From the NCBI GenBank assembly GCA_026702755.1, contig JAPPBX010000080.1, positions 1 through 64,000 on the forward strand: a DNA stretch of 64,000 nt. The letters are read 5' to 3'. Shown one piece after another: positions 35,609-43,647 of this stretch. Both the position numbers and the translations under genes were made by a program. The notes below the pieces were generated by a model. The model did no database searches. It was not told the origin of the DNA and worked only from the letters and a program-made list of their open reading frames with translations. Source of the DNA: Candidatus Poribacteria bacterium. Its GTDB lineage: Bacteria > Poribacteria > WGA-4E > WGA-3G. Numbering within the stretch: the first letter of the stretch is position 1; each line of letters starts with the position of its first letter.

Positions 35609-36394
35609 GTGAACAATGTTTGTTTAAATCGATGGTTCGTGGAAACCGATGACAAAGAAGAGGCATGTAGACTTATCTTCAATGCGTATTACAAGGCTGT
35701 CTTCGACGCAGTTATCAGAATGCGGCGGAATCATCCAGATACCGTCGTCGATCCCGATGAAATCACCAGCGATACCTTCATCAAAGCCTTCGAGAAGCGG
35801 AAAGAAATCCAAGAACCGGAGAAGTTGGTAGAGTGGTTGGTAACCGTCGCGGAAAATCTGATGATTGACGAGATAAGAAAATCACGCCAAAAGCGACGCT
35901 TGTCAGCTATATTGGTTGGGACCGTTTTTGATGTTGAAAAAGAGGAACCCTTCGCATCAACGCTCGTGGAAACTGATACCGAGCAATCCGAAGCAGACCA
36001 GTATCTGGTCGCACAACTCCTCCGTCTCCTTCAAGATACGGACAGGGAAATCGCAGAACTTAAGGGTGCTGAGCTTTCTGCCAAAGAGATAGCGGAACTG
36101 ATAGGTTCTACTACACCCGGAGCAGTTCAGAAGAAATGGGAACGACTCCGCAAGTGGTTGGAACCCATCGCCCGCAATTTAGATGCTTTGATCAACTGCC
36201 TCCCCAAGGAGAAAGACAAGTGGATTATGGAACGGTACTTGGATGGACAACCGCTATCGGTGATTACGGAAGCACTTGGTGTCTCTCCCGCCACCGTTGA
36301 GCAAACAGTGAGACGTGTGAGAGCACAGTGGAAGAAAGCTGCGACGGACAATCCCACGGATCCTGTTTCCGCAATGGTTAAGAAGGAGAGATAA
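35609..36394 (+). CDS. Sigma-70-like factor with two C-terminal HTH units
   Basis: A 261-residue regulator. Residues 20-95 match sigma region 2 (LIFNAYYKAVFDAVI, DPDEITSDTFIKAF, LVEWLVTVAENLMIDEIRKS), the part that binds core polymerase and the -10 element. After a linker there are two region-4-like helix-turn-helix units: about 140-180 (LSAKEIAELIGSTTPGAVQKKW) and about 205-245 (PLSVITEALGVSPATVEQTV). A doubled region 4 is unusual for an ECF factor. GTG start at 35609 without a clear ribosome site; GTG at 35639 is an alternative. Two small His-rich envelope proteins follow, likely targets or partners. No anti-sigma gene is obvious. Confidence 0.8.
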   Translation: MNNVCLNRWFVETDDKEEACRLIFNAYYKAVFDAVIRMRRNHPDTVVDPDEITSDTFIKAFEKRKEIQEPEKLVEWLVTVAENLMIDEIRKSRQKRRLSAILVGTVFDVEKEEPFASTLVETDTEQSEADQYLVAQLLRLLQDTDREIAELKGAELSAKEIAELIGSTTPGAVQKKWERLRKWLEPIARNLDALINCLPKEKDKWIMERYLDGQPLSVITEALGVSPATVEQTVRRVRAQWKKAATDNPTDPVSAMVKKER

Positions 36395-36415
36395 TTATTA
36401 ATTTTTCGTTTTGTA

Positions 36416-36444
36416 TTGACTTTTTTGGACGATTTTCATATAAT
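36416..36444 (+). promoter_or_regulatory. Consensus promoter for the small His/Tyr-rich secreted protein
   Basis: TTGACT (36416-36421), 17 bp, TATAAT (36439-36444), 17 bp before the ATG and only 22 bp after the sigma gene stop. It gives a very short leader and makes expression independent of the upstream gene. Confidence 0.7.
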
Positions 36445-36460
36445 CAAAGGAGAAAAAACA

Positions 36461-36826
36461 ATGAAAATGTCTTTACGTCAGATGATTGTAGTTGTAGTGG
36501 TTCTCACCTTGTCAGGTATTTCTCTAACCACAGCACCTGAGGCTACATGGGACCGTGCGTCATCACACCTCGTGACCGTTGATGTTTACAGTGTAAGCGG
36601 TGCATATTGTTACACCTACGGTTACAGTTATTATGTGCCGGATACAACCACACAACACTACAAGTATTACCACAGGGGACCTACTGTGCCAAATACGCAT
36701 CCATATCCACACACGGCGACCCTCACAGGTACACATCAGCATGAAACCGAAGAAGATTTGGACACCTTGTGTGATGGAAGGGATCCTTTCGACAGTTCCG
36801 GCACTATGTACGCTTCGGATTCCTAA
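36461..36826 (+). CDS. Small secreted His/Tyr-rich protein
   Basis: A 121-residue protein with a signal sequence (1-29; QMIVVVVVLTLSGISLTTA). The mature part is rich in Tyr, His, Thr and Pro: YCYTYGYSYYVP, HYKYYHRGP, THPYPHTATLTGTHQHETEE, then an acidic, Cys-containing tail. It has no repeats of known type and no enzyme motif. AAAGGAG precedes the ATG at 36461. The THQHE segment recurs in the next gene product, and both follow a sigma-like gene, so they may form a metal-binding or stress-induced envelope pair. I do not recognise the family. Confidence 0.7.
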   Translation: MKMSLRQMIVVVVVLTLSGISLTTAPEATWDRASSHLVTVDVYSVSGAYCYTYGYSYYVPDTTTQHYKYYHRGPTVPNTHPYPHTATLTGTHQHETEEDLDTLCDGRDPFDSSGTMYASDS

Positions 36827-36892
36827 TCCTGTTGAAACTTAGGGAAGTCATCTATGACTTCCCATCTTCCTAAAAGGTAGAAAGGATTTCTC

Positions 36893-37552
36893 ATGCGACT
36901 CTTTATTATTCCTGTTCTCATTGTTTGTGTCATCTCAATCGCGTTATTTTTTTTTCTGGAACATGACACAAAGAAATTTATCAAAAACCTTTCCCCATCC
37001 CCGGTGCCTACGATAGATAAGGGAAGCGAACATGCAACCGAGACGGCGGATACCCCCTCAATAGATGACACATCTTTGGTTGATACTCAAGAAACCCAAA
37101 GAGTCGTTGAAGCAGAGGAAGTACACCCACATCACCCTCAGGCAGATGGCACCCATCAACACGAGCACACACACTCCCATGAAGATGATACTGAAATTTC
37201 AGAACCGAATCGAATCCCACTCGCCTCGGCAAAATCTAACACGAAGGAGGATGTGAAGGCAAAGCCGCCAAAACCCTTTGAAACTCTCAAAAAGAAGTTG
37301 ATTGAAGAGCACGGTGATATTCCGTTAGTCCATACATACATTGGTTTGAAACAGAAGTTTCTGAATCAAGAACAAATGACAATAGATGAGGTCAGCACTT
37401 ATTGGGAAGCAACAATGGTTTTCAATCCGACCTCTCGGAATCGAAAAACCTATGAGCTAATAAAAAGGCTCTCATCGCAAGCAGATCCTGGCACTTTTGA
37501 AATCATTTATGATCCGAAAAAATTAGAAGAAAAAAAGAGATCGGCTCAATGA
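36893..37552 (+). CDS. Membrane-anchored His-rich protein
   Basis: A 219-residue protein with one N-terminal transmembrane anchor (FIIPVLIVCVISIALFFFL). A disordered acidic/Thr-rich segment (about 28-80) comes next. A histidine cluster at about 88-107 (HPHHPQADGTHQHEHTHSHE) follows, a pattern typical of Zn/Ni/Cu-binding loops. The C-terminal 90 residues are charged and likely helical (KPFETLKKKLIEEHGDIP, IGLKQKFLNQEQMT, TYWEATMVFNP). AAGGTAGAAAGG precedes the ATG. It shares THQHE with the preceding gene. Function unknown; metal binding is inferred from composition only. Confidence 0.7.
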   Translation: MRLFIIPVLIVCVISIALFFFLEHDTKKFIKNLSPSPVPTIDKGSEHATETADTPSIDDTSLVDTQETQRVVEAEEVHPHHPQADGTHQHEHTHSHEDDTEISEPNRIPLASAKSNTKEDVKAKPPKPFETLKKKLIEEHGDIPLVHTYIGLKQKFLNQEQMTIDEVSTYWEATMVFNPTSRNRKTYELIKRLSSQADPGTFEIIYDPKKLEEKKRSAQ

Positions 37553-38040
37553 AAAAGATGCCTTTTTATAGGAACTCATAGCGAGTAAGAGCTAAGAATT
37601 CAAAGTCCATGGAGATCTGAGGCGGAAAGAAAAGGACACAAATTATTTCCCTTTCTTTCCCTATCAGACTACATCATTATGCTTTACTCAATATAACTTC
37701 TAGGACTGTGCCCTCCTCAAGGAATTCGTTTCATAGCAAAAGCCAGAGCATGCGATCCACGGCCATAGTAACGGATTTCGCCCTCACATCACCCGAAAAT
37801 CGGGCGGAATATTCTCTTTATACACGCACAAAACATCCTGCCTATCAAGTACCTCAAATACATCTGAATGCTTGTGGAATCGGTACTGTCCTGTTCATCT
37901 TTTCCTTCTACACTCGTGCCTAACCGATCACAGTACCGATCCCTAATGCATCCGTCACCATAGGAGAATGGATCGCGTAGCGTCCGATTGGAAGCAAATA
38001 TCCTACTGAATTAGAACAGTTAAGAGCGTTTTAGAAATCC
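37553..38040. other. Gene-free spacer of about 490 bp
   Basis: I see no coding signal, tRNA or strong hairpin here. Short open frames are interrupted and have no ribosome sites. Together with the PulC-like relic that follows, this may be the decayed 5' part of an older gene, but I could not recover recognisable protein similarity in any frame. Confidence 0.4.
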
Positions 38041-38331
38041 GACTTCTACCGAACCGTCATAGACAACGACCTCTTCCGTCCCGTGGGGTGGACACCCCCA
38101 CGTCTACAAGAACCCTACCGCTTGCTTGGAACCATCATCCCTACAGACACAAAGATTCCCTCAAGAGCCATCATCCAAAACACCGTAGGAAATCAGACGC
38201 ACATTGTCACTATCGGTGATACTCTTGAGACAGACACGACCGTTACAAATATCCAACCCAAGCGTGTCATCGTTGAGAAAGCAGGACAGCAGAGAACCCT
38301 CACCTTAAACGCAACGCCGCTGATAAAATAA
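38041..38331 (+). pseudogene. Relic of a PulC/GspC-like (type II secretion protein C) domain
   Basis: The frame opens just after a TAG at 38032-38034 and runs to a TAA at 38329-38331. It encodes DFYRTVIDNDLFRPVGW, then YRLLGTIIPTD..., then IGDTLETDTTVTNIQPKRVIVE. This is the pattern of the PulC homology region (NLFRPLGW; LLGTI; GD.I....V..I....VVL). No start codon with a ribosome site precedes it; a GTG at 38083 lies inside the conserved region. It is best read as a 5'-truncated remnant. Confidence 0.55.
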
Positions 38332-38449
38332 TTAGAGATATGGCGATTGCCGGATTTTGACGAAAAACAACAAATCTTGATTCAGACAACTAACGACTGA
38401 CGGCTGATTGCTGAAAACCGAATGCCCATGGAATGAACCCGATAAAATC

Positions 38450-38479
38450 TTGACAATCGCACTGTATGTCAACTATAAT
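38450..38479 (+). promoter_or_regulatory. Near-perfect sigma70 promoter for the ribokinase operon
   Basis: TTGACA (38450-38455), 18 bp, TATAAT (38474-38479). The palindromic repeat at 38503-38533 lies between it and the gene start, in what would be the 5' untranslated region. Confidence 0.75.
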
Positions 38480-38502
38480 TGTCAAAAATCGTTCTTTATA
38501 AT

Positions 38503-38533
38503 AGCAAGTTTTGGCTTGCAAGCTACGCCAAAA
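38503..38533 (+). repeat. Palindromic repeat AGCAAGTTTTGGC... (copy in a 5' leader)
   Basis: A 31-bp element with nested symmetry: outer arms TTTTGGC and GCCAAAA around the self-complementary core GCTTGCAAGC. It matches the copy inside trpC (44314-44344) at 30 of 31 positions, and the inverted copy at 49420-49449 closely. In this position it would fold in the leader RNA of the ribokinase gene. Confidence 0.8.
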
Positions 38534-38557
38534 GAATTAAAAGAATAGGAATGCGTC

Positions 38558-39505
38558 GTGATGAACCATACAACACCGAAAGTTACCGTTGTTGGCAGTT
38601 TGAATGTTGATCTGGTGTGTCACGCGACACACCGACCGAACAAAGGAGAAACGCTCATCGGTGATGCTTTTGATATTTTCACGGGTGGGAAAGGATTTAA
38701 TCAAGCAACTGCTGCCGCACGATTGGGTGCTGAAGTCACGCTTATCGGAAGTGTTGGCGCGGATCTTTTTGGAGATATGCTGCTCACAGCGACAGCAAAT
38801 GAACATATTGACAGCAGGTTTGTCACAAAACGTACGAACGTTGGTACAGGTGTTGCAACTATCGTGATTGAACCGGATGGCGACAATAGCATTATCGTCG
38901 TGCCGCGCGCAAATATGGCACTCACAACAGCGGATATAGATGCCGCTGCCGATTGGATCGCGGACGCGGATGTACTCCTTTTGCAATTAGAAACACCGAT
39001 TGCAGCGTCCGAACATGCTGCAGCAATTGCCAAGAGACACGACACACGGGTAATATTAAATCCCGCACCGGCGCAACCACTACCGGATAGTCTTTTGAGA
39101 TACGTTGATATTCTCACACCAAACCAATCCGAGACGGAGTTACTATCGCGGTTGAAGGTGAGTAATCACGAAGAGGCGTGCCGCGCAGCAGAGGTGCTAC
39201 GCGCTCGGATGGTGGATACCGTAGATGCTGCTGTCGTGCTAACGCTTGGAGAACAGGGTGCATTGATGTTGACAGCCACATCATCTGAACATATCTCCGC
39301 GCTGCCTGTTGAACCTGTAGATACTACAGGCGCAGGCGATGCTTTTTGTGGCGCACTCGCAACCGCCTTGGCGAGCGGTGAAACCTTACATTCAGCAGTT
39401 GCGTTTGCAAATGCCGCTGGCGCGGCAGCGGTCACTGTTACGGGTGCAACACCTTCCATGCCGACACGCGCGAAAATTGAATGTCTATTAGAATCTGAAA
39501 AATAA
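38558..39505 (+). CDS. rbsK: Ribokinase / PfkB-family sugar kinase
   Basis: A 315-residue cytosolic kinase that phosphorylates a sugar or nucleoside 5' hydroxyl with ATP. The PfkB signatures are present: GSLNVDLV, GGKGFNQA at 43-50, and DTTGAGDAFCGALATAL around 250-266, whose Asp is the catalytic base. GGKG.NQA and the NPAP motif (LNPAPAQPL) favour ribokinase over fructokinase. AGGA lies 7 bases before a GTG at 38558; ATG at 38561 is equally plausible. No ribose transporter is nearby. The TPR gene follows on the same strand. Confidence 0.85.
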   Translation: MMNHTTPKVTVVGSLNVDLVCHATHRPNKGETLIGDAFDIFTGGKGFNQATAAARLGAEVTLIGSVGADLFGDMLLTATANEHIDSRFVTKRTNVGTGVATIVIEPDGDNSIIVVPRANMALTTADIDAAADWIADADVLLLQLETPIAASEHAAAIAKRHDTRVILNPAPAQPLPDSLLRYVDILTPNQSETELLSRLKVSNHEEACRAAEVLRARMVDTVDAAVVLTLGEQGALMLTATSSEHISALPVEPVDTTGAGDAFCGALATALASGETLHSAVAFANAAGAAAVTVTGATPSMPTRAKIECLLESEK

Positions 39506-39558
39506 AAACCTTAGGGTAGAGAAACCATATTCTGTAGTTCATCAAAGGAAAAAATAAA

Positions 39559-42516
39559 ATGAAAAAAACAGTGCTAAATCCCACATTTATTGTGCTAATT
39601 GTATGCTTAGGATTCAATACATCTTTCCTACAAATTTCCTCCGCGGCGGAAAAATGGGAATCGAACATGAGAAAAGACTTCTCAAAGATGTTGCGGGAGA
39701 AGAAAAAACCCGCGGAGAAACATCGCGAACTCATCCTCAAGTGGCAGAAAGAGGGACGACTTTCCACACTTCTGACGCTTTATACGGCGGCGAATGAGAA
39801 TCGCCAGGCACAGGAGCCTTCATCCGCCAAAATTGAGGCAGCGTTCTACTACGGTTTAGGCTACGTACATGCCCTCCAAGCTACGGAAACCGGTGAAGAA
39901 CTAAATACTGCAATTACCTATTTGCAACGCGCACTTGAGATTAATCCAGATCTATTTTGGGCGCGCTTCAACCTCGGCGGTATCTATCAGGAACAAGGCA
40001 AAGACGAATTGGCACTTGCTGAATTTGAGTCTTGCATCGATTTAAACCCGAGTTACTACCCTGTTTACTATCGCATCGGTGAGATTCATTTGAAACGGCA
40101 GCACTACCCGGAGGCACTCCACGCCTTCGAGTCAGCACGGAAGTTGAATCGGAAGTGGGAGTATCCGCAATACGGTATCGGTTTAGTCTACTTCGCACAA
40201 GGTGAGATAGACCGCGCCCGAGAGGCATTTGAGAATATTACCCGTCAAAAAAAGAAGTTCGCTCCCGCCTACTTCAAACTTGGACAGGTGCTTGCCATGG
40301 AAGGTTTCTTTGATGATGCATTGAAAGAATACGCCAAAGGGTCCCAACATCAAGACTACTCCGGACAGGTGCTTTACGAGTTGGCGGTTATCTTCGATGA
40401 AAAAGGCAATACAGATGGAGCAATTCGGCTATATCAACGCACAATTGAGGTTGAACCAACCCATGCAAAAGCACATTTCGCGCTTGGAGAAGTCCTCTAT
40501 GCAAGTGGTGATACCGTGACAGCGGTCCAACACTATCTACAAGCATTGGCACTCACGCCAAGCATTACGGACACTTTCTATGAACCGCTTGAACCTTACT
40601 TCGCCGGATTGATGACCCCAGATGAAGCGATGCCACTTTTAGAGAAAGCGATGCTTGTTCTCCCTGACGATCCACGCTCTCACTTTTATGCAGGCATCAT
40701 TAAGGCGGACGTAGGCAACATTGAAAAAGCCATTGAACATTACGAAAAGACGCTTGAAATTATTGAGGCGGACGCGAGTTATCTACAAATTGAACTCACT
40801 TTGGGAAACCTTAACGATGTTTATTTCAAACTTGGTGAACTTTATCACCAACAGGGAGATGTAAACACTGCTGTTGCCTACTTTAAACGTGCCTTGGAAT
40901 TAAATCCAGAATTGGCAGATAGATTTATCACACAGGGACAACGCGCTTTCGATGCAGGCAACTACCAAGAAGCCATTGAGCCGTTAAATACACACCTCCT
41001 ACTGTTTCCAGAAGACATCAGTGCTACCTATCTGCTGGGGCAAAGTTACGAGGCTGATAGCGATACAGATAGCGCACTTGTTTTTTATGAACGCACTTTG
41101 GCATTAGACCCACAGCGACCAGATGTGCTTCTCAAGATGGCTCACATTTATCGTGGACGCGAGGCACATCAACAGGCGGTTAACACCTTACAACGAATTA
41201 TTGAAATCGCGCCTGAAACGACTGAAGCACACTATCTGCTGGCACTCTCTTATCTTTCACTAAAGCAGCCTGATGATGCGTTATCCGCATTTCTTGCTAC
41301 TGTTCGGTTGCGTCCAGACGATGTCGCAGCACACTACCACGCGGCAATCGTTTTTGAGCAGAAGGGCGAGATAGACAACGCCATTGCACATTATGAGAAA
41401 ACGATTACGCTTGATACAACGCTGCTTGAAAACGACATAGGCAGGAGCTTACAAACTCCCTTGCCGGGCGTTGAAGCAACAGAAGCGGAGCCCTTTTTCC
41501 GACTCGGTGCGATCTATCGTGAACGCAACGACGAGGATAATATCATCCGTGTGTATCAACCTGCATTGGAAATAGAGCCTGCGCATCCAGAACTTCATCA
41601 CCTCCTTGCTGTTATTTTTGAGAAGCGGGACGAGCGTGAAGATGCGATTCGGTACTACGGATTAGCGAATCAGTACAACCCGGAAAAATTCGATTGGCAC
41701 TATAGTTATGCACGCGTGCTTGACCGACACGCTGAAACGCTCGGAGATGACTATCATAAACATGCTGAGATGGCTGTTACAGAGTACACGACAACCATTG
41801 CGCTGAATCCGGACTATATAGATGCTTACTTTTATCGCGGGATGCTCACGCTTCGTTATAGGCAGATAGGCAAAACGCTTTATCGCTATAGCCAAATTTT
41901 AGAGGATTTCAGGCAAGTGGCTGAATTCCAACCCAGAAATCGTGAAGCGAACTACCAGCTCGGGGTCATTTACCTTGAAATTGATCGGCATCGTCTCGCC
42001 AAAGAAGTTTTTAAGAAGATGCTCTCTTACGCGCCAAAATATAGGGGCATCCATCTGCACCTGGGACAGATTGCGGAATGGGAGCAGATGTGGAAACAGG
42101 CAATTCAGCACTATGAAGCGGAAGCCGCGCTTATTCAACAACCGCCTGAAGAAAGCGATGATATTGCCGTCAAAACGTATCAACGTCTCGGTAATCTCTA
42201 CTATGCACACGCCTTAGATTACAATGCGGCGAAAGAGACGTTGGAGAAGGCACTTGCTTTAGATGATACACACGTGCAAACGCTGCTCAACTACGGTAAT
42301 AATCTTTTCAGTATGGATTTACTCGGCGCAGCTGCAGAACAATTTGAACGAGTGATACAACTGGAACCGGGCAACTTGACAGCGAACTATAACTTGGCGT
42401 TGATGTATGAATATACAGAAAAGAGCGCACAAGCGAAAGCCCAGTGGCAACGTTTTCTCGATCTTGATCCACCGGAGCAGTGGAAAAATGAGGCAAAAAA
42501 ACACCTGAATCAATAA
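39559..42516 (+). CDS. Large exported tetratricopeptide-repeat protein
   Basis: A 985-residue protein. A signal-like N terminus (MKKTVLNPTFIVLIVCLGF) is followed from about residue 95 by an almost unbroken array of TPR units of 34 residues, for example ALEINPDLFWARFNLGGIYQ, ALELNPELADRFITQG and AIQLEPGN-like units, up to the C terminus. I count roughly 18-20 units by eye. TPR solenoids bind proteins, so this is probably a periplasmic scaffold or an envelope assembly factor. AAAGGA precedes the ATG. It is 5 bp from the biotin-ligase gene, so those two are likely co-transcribed. Confidence 0.85.
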   Translation: MKKTVLNPTFIVLIVCLGFNTSFLQISSAAEKWESNMRKDFSKMLREKKKPAEKHRELILKWQKEGRLSTLLTLYTAANENRQAQEPSSAKIEAAFYYGLGYVHALQATETGEELNTAITYLQRALEINPDLFWARFNLGGIYQEQGKDELALAEFESCIDLNPSYYPVYYRIGEIHLKRQHYPEALHAFESARKLNRKWEYPQYGIGLVYFAQGEIDRAREAFENITRQKKKFAPAYFKLGQVLAMEGFFDDALKEYAKGSQHQDYSGQVLYELAVIFDEKGNTDGAIRLYQRTIEVEPTHAKAHFALGEVLYASGDTVTAVQHYLQALALTPSITDTFYEPLEPYFAGLMTPDEAMPLLEKAMLVLPDDPRSHFYAGIIKADVGNIEKAIEHYEKTLEIIEADASYLQIELTLGNLNDVYFKLGELYHQQGDVNTAVAYFKRALELNPELADRFITQGQRAFDAGNYQEAIEPLNTHLLLFPEDISATYLLGQSYEADSDTDSALVFYERTLALDPQRPDVLLKMAHIYRGREAHQQAVNTLQRIIEIAPETTEAHYLLALSYLSLKQPDDALSAFLATVRLRPDDVAAHYHAAIVFEQKGEIDNAIAHYEKTITLDTTLLENDIGRSLQTPLPGVEATEAEPFFRLGAIYRERNDEDNIIRVYQPALEIEPAHPELHHLLAVIFEKRDEREDAIRYYGLANQYNPEKFDWHYSYARVLDRHAETLGDDYHKHAEMAVTEYTTTIALNPDYIDAYFYRGMLTLRYRQIGKTLYRYSQILEDFRQVAEFQPRNREANYQLGVIYLEIDRHRLAKEVFKKMLSYAPKYRGIHLHLGQIAEWEQMWKQAIQHYEAEAALIQQPPEESDDIAVKTYQRLGNLYYAHALDYNAAKETLEKALALDDTHVQTLLNYGNNLFSMDLLGAAAEQFERVIQLEPGNLTANYNLALMYEYTEKSAQAKAQWQRFLDLDPPEQWKNEAKKHLNQ

Positions 42517-42521
42517 CGCCT

Positions 42522-43199
42522 ATGGATGTTACGCATCTGCGTGCGACGCTTCAGACCGCTTTCATTGGTTGTCAAATCGAACACCATACGCAAGTTGCCT
42601 CTACCAACGACATCGGTATTACGCGTGGGAAAACCGGTGCAGCAGAGGGAACCCTCATCATTGCGGAACATCAGACCGCTGGACGCGGGAGATATGGCAG
42701 GAAATGGAGTGCTCCCCCCAGAAAGAGTCTTCTTGTGTCCGTTGTGCTTAGGCATCGCTTGCTTCGCGATCAAGTTGCGCTTCCCAATCTCATCGGTGCA
42801 ATCGCCATTGCACAGGCACTTCGCACAACACACAAACTTGATGCCCGGATTAAGGTGCCTAACGATGTCCGGATCAAGGGAAAAAAGGTGGCGGGTGTAC
42901 TCACAGAACTTGCTTACGATGACCAGCAGCACCCGTTTTTTGTCTTGGGTTTTGGCGTGAATGTCAATAGCACTTTAGAGGATTTCCCGCCGGAACTGCG
43001 TGAAACGGCAACCTCTGTACGGATAGCAGCTGCCCGTATGGGAAACCAGGACGCTGAGATCTGCCGAACCTCGTTGTTACAAATCATACTTTGTCAATTG
43101 GAAAAAACCTACCAGCAATTGAAAACAGGTGAGACAGATTTAATCATGCGGCAGTTTGAGGCGTTACAGGAAAGGACATCACATGAAGACGATCGTTAG
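42522..43199 (+). CDS. birA: Biotin--[acetyl-CoA-carboxylase] ligase, short form
   Basis: A 225-residue enzyme that activates biotin with ATP and transfers it to a lysine of biotin carboxyl carrier protein. Biotin/ATP-loop GRGRYGRKW is at 54-62 and KVAGVLTE at 122-129. The usual KWPND motif reads KVPND (111-115), an uncommon Trp-to-Val change. There is no N-terminal HTH, so it is not a repressor. The C-terminal SH3-like domain appears very short or missing compared with typical ligases of 240-330 residues. ATG at 42522 starts 5 bp after the TPR gene; its 3' end overlaps the DUF523 gene by 17 bp. Confidence 0.88.
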   Translation: MDVTHLRATLQTAFIGCQIEHHTQVASTNDIGITRGKTGAAEGTLIIAEHQTAGRGRYGRKWSAPPRKSLLVSVVLRHRLLRDQVALPNLIGAIAIAQALRTTHKLDARIKVPNDVRIKGKKVAGVLTELAYDDQQHPFFVLGFGVNVNSTLEDFPPELRETATSVRIAAARMGNQDAEICRTSLLQIILCQLEKTYQQLKTGETDLIMRQFEALQERTSHEDDR

Positions 43200-43620
43200 T
43201 GCTTGTCTCTTGGGTGTGCGCTGTCGATACGACGGCGGCGACAGCCAAAATGAAACAGCGATGAAACAGAAGGAAACGTCCGAACTCATTCCTGTCTGTC
43301 CCGAAGAGTCTGGCGGGTTGCCAACGCCGCGTCCTCCGGCAGAGATTGTCGGCGGCGATGGTGAGGATGTCCTAAACGGTAAGGCAAAAGTTATGACTGT
43401 TGATGGGAGAGATGTGACTGATGCCTATTTAAAGGGTGCCCATCACGCCTTACAAGTCGCACAAGCACACGGGGCAACGCAGGTGATTCTCAAAGCGAGA
43501 AGTCCATCCTGTGGCTGCGGCGACATCTACGACGGTACTTTTTCCGGGACCCTTACGTCCGGCGACGGCGTGACCACAGCACTCCTGAAACGACACGGCA
43601 TTACCGTTACTTCGCTGTAG
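43183..43620 (+). CDS. DUF523 (YbbK-like) protein
   Basis: A 145-residue protein of the DUF523 family. It opens with IVSACLLGVRCRYDGG and has PVCPEESGGLPTPRPPAEI, then LKARSPSCGCGDIYDGTF, the Cys-rich family signature. The biochemical role of the family is not established. The ATG at 43183 follows AAAGGA and overlaps the end of birA, so translation is coupled. Confidence 0.9.
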   Translation: MKTIVSACLLGVRCRYDGGDSQNETAMKQKETSELIPVCPEESGGLPTPRPPAEIVGGDGEDVLNGKAKVMTVDGRDVTDAYLKGAHHALQVAQAHGATQVILKARSPSCGCGDIYDGTFSGTLTSGDGVTTALLKRHGITVTSL

Positions 43621-43647
43621 TTTCTACCGACGGTGTTTAACCCGCGT

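Noticed and set aside
38083-38331. A complete 82-residue gene starting with GTG
   Set aside because: The conserved PulC-like pattern begins upstream of that GTG and no ribosome site is present, so a truncated relic fits better.
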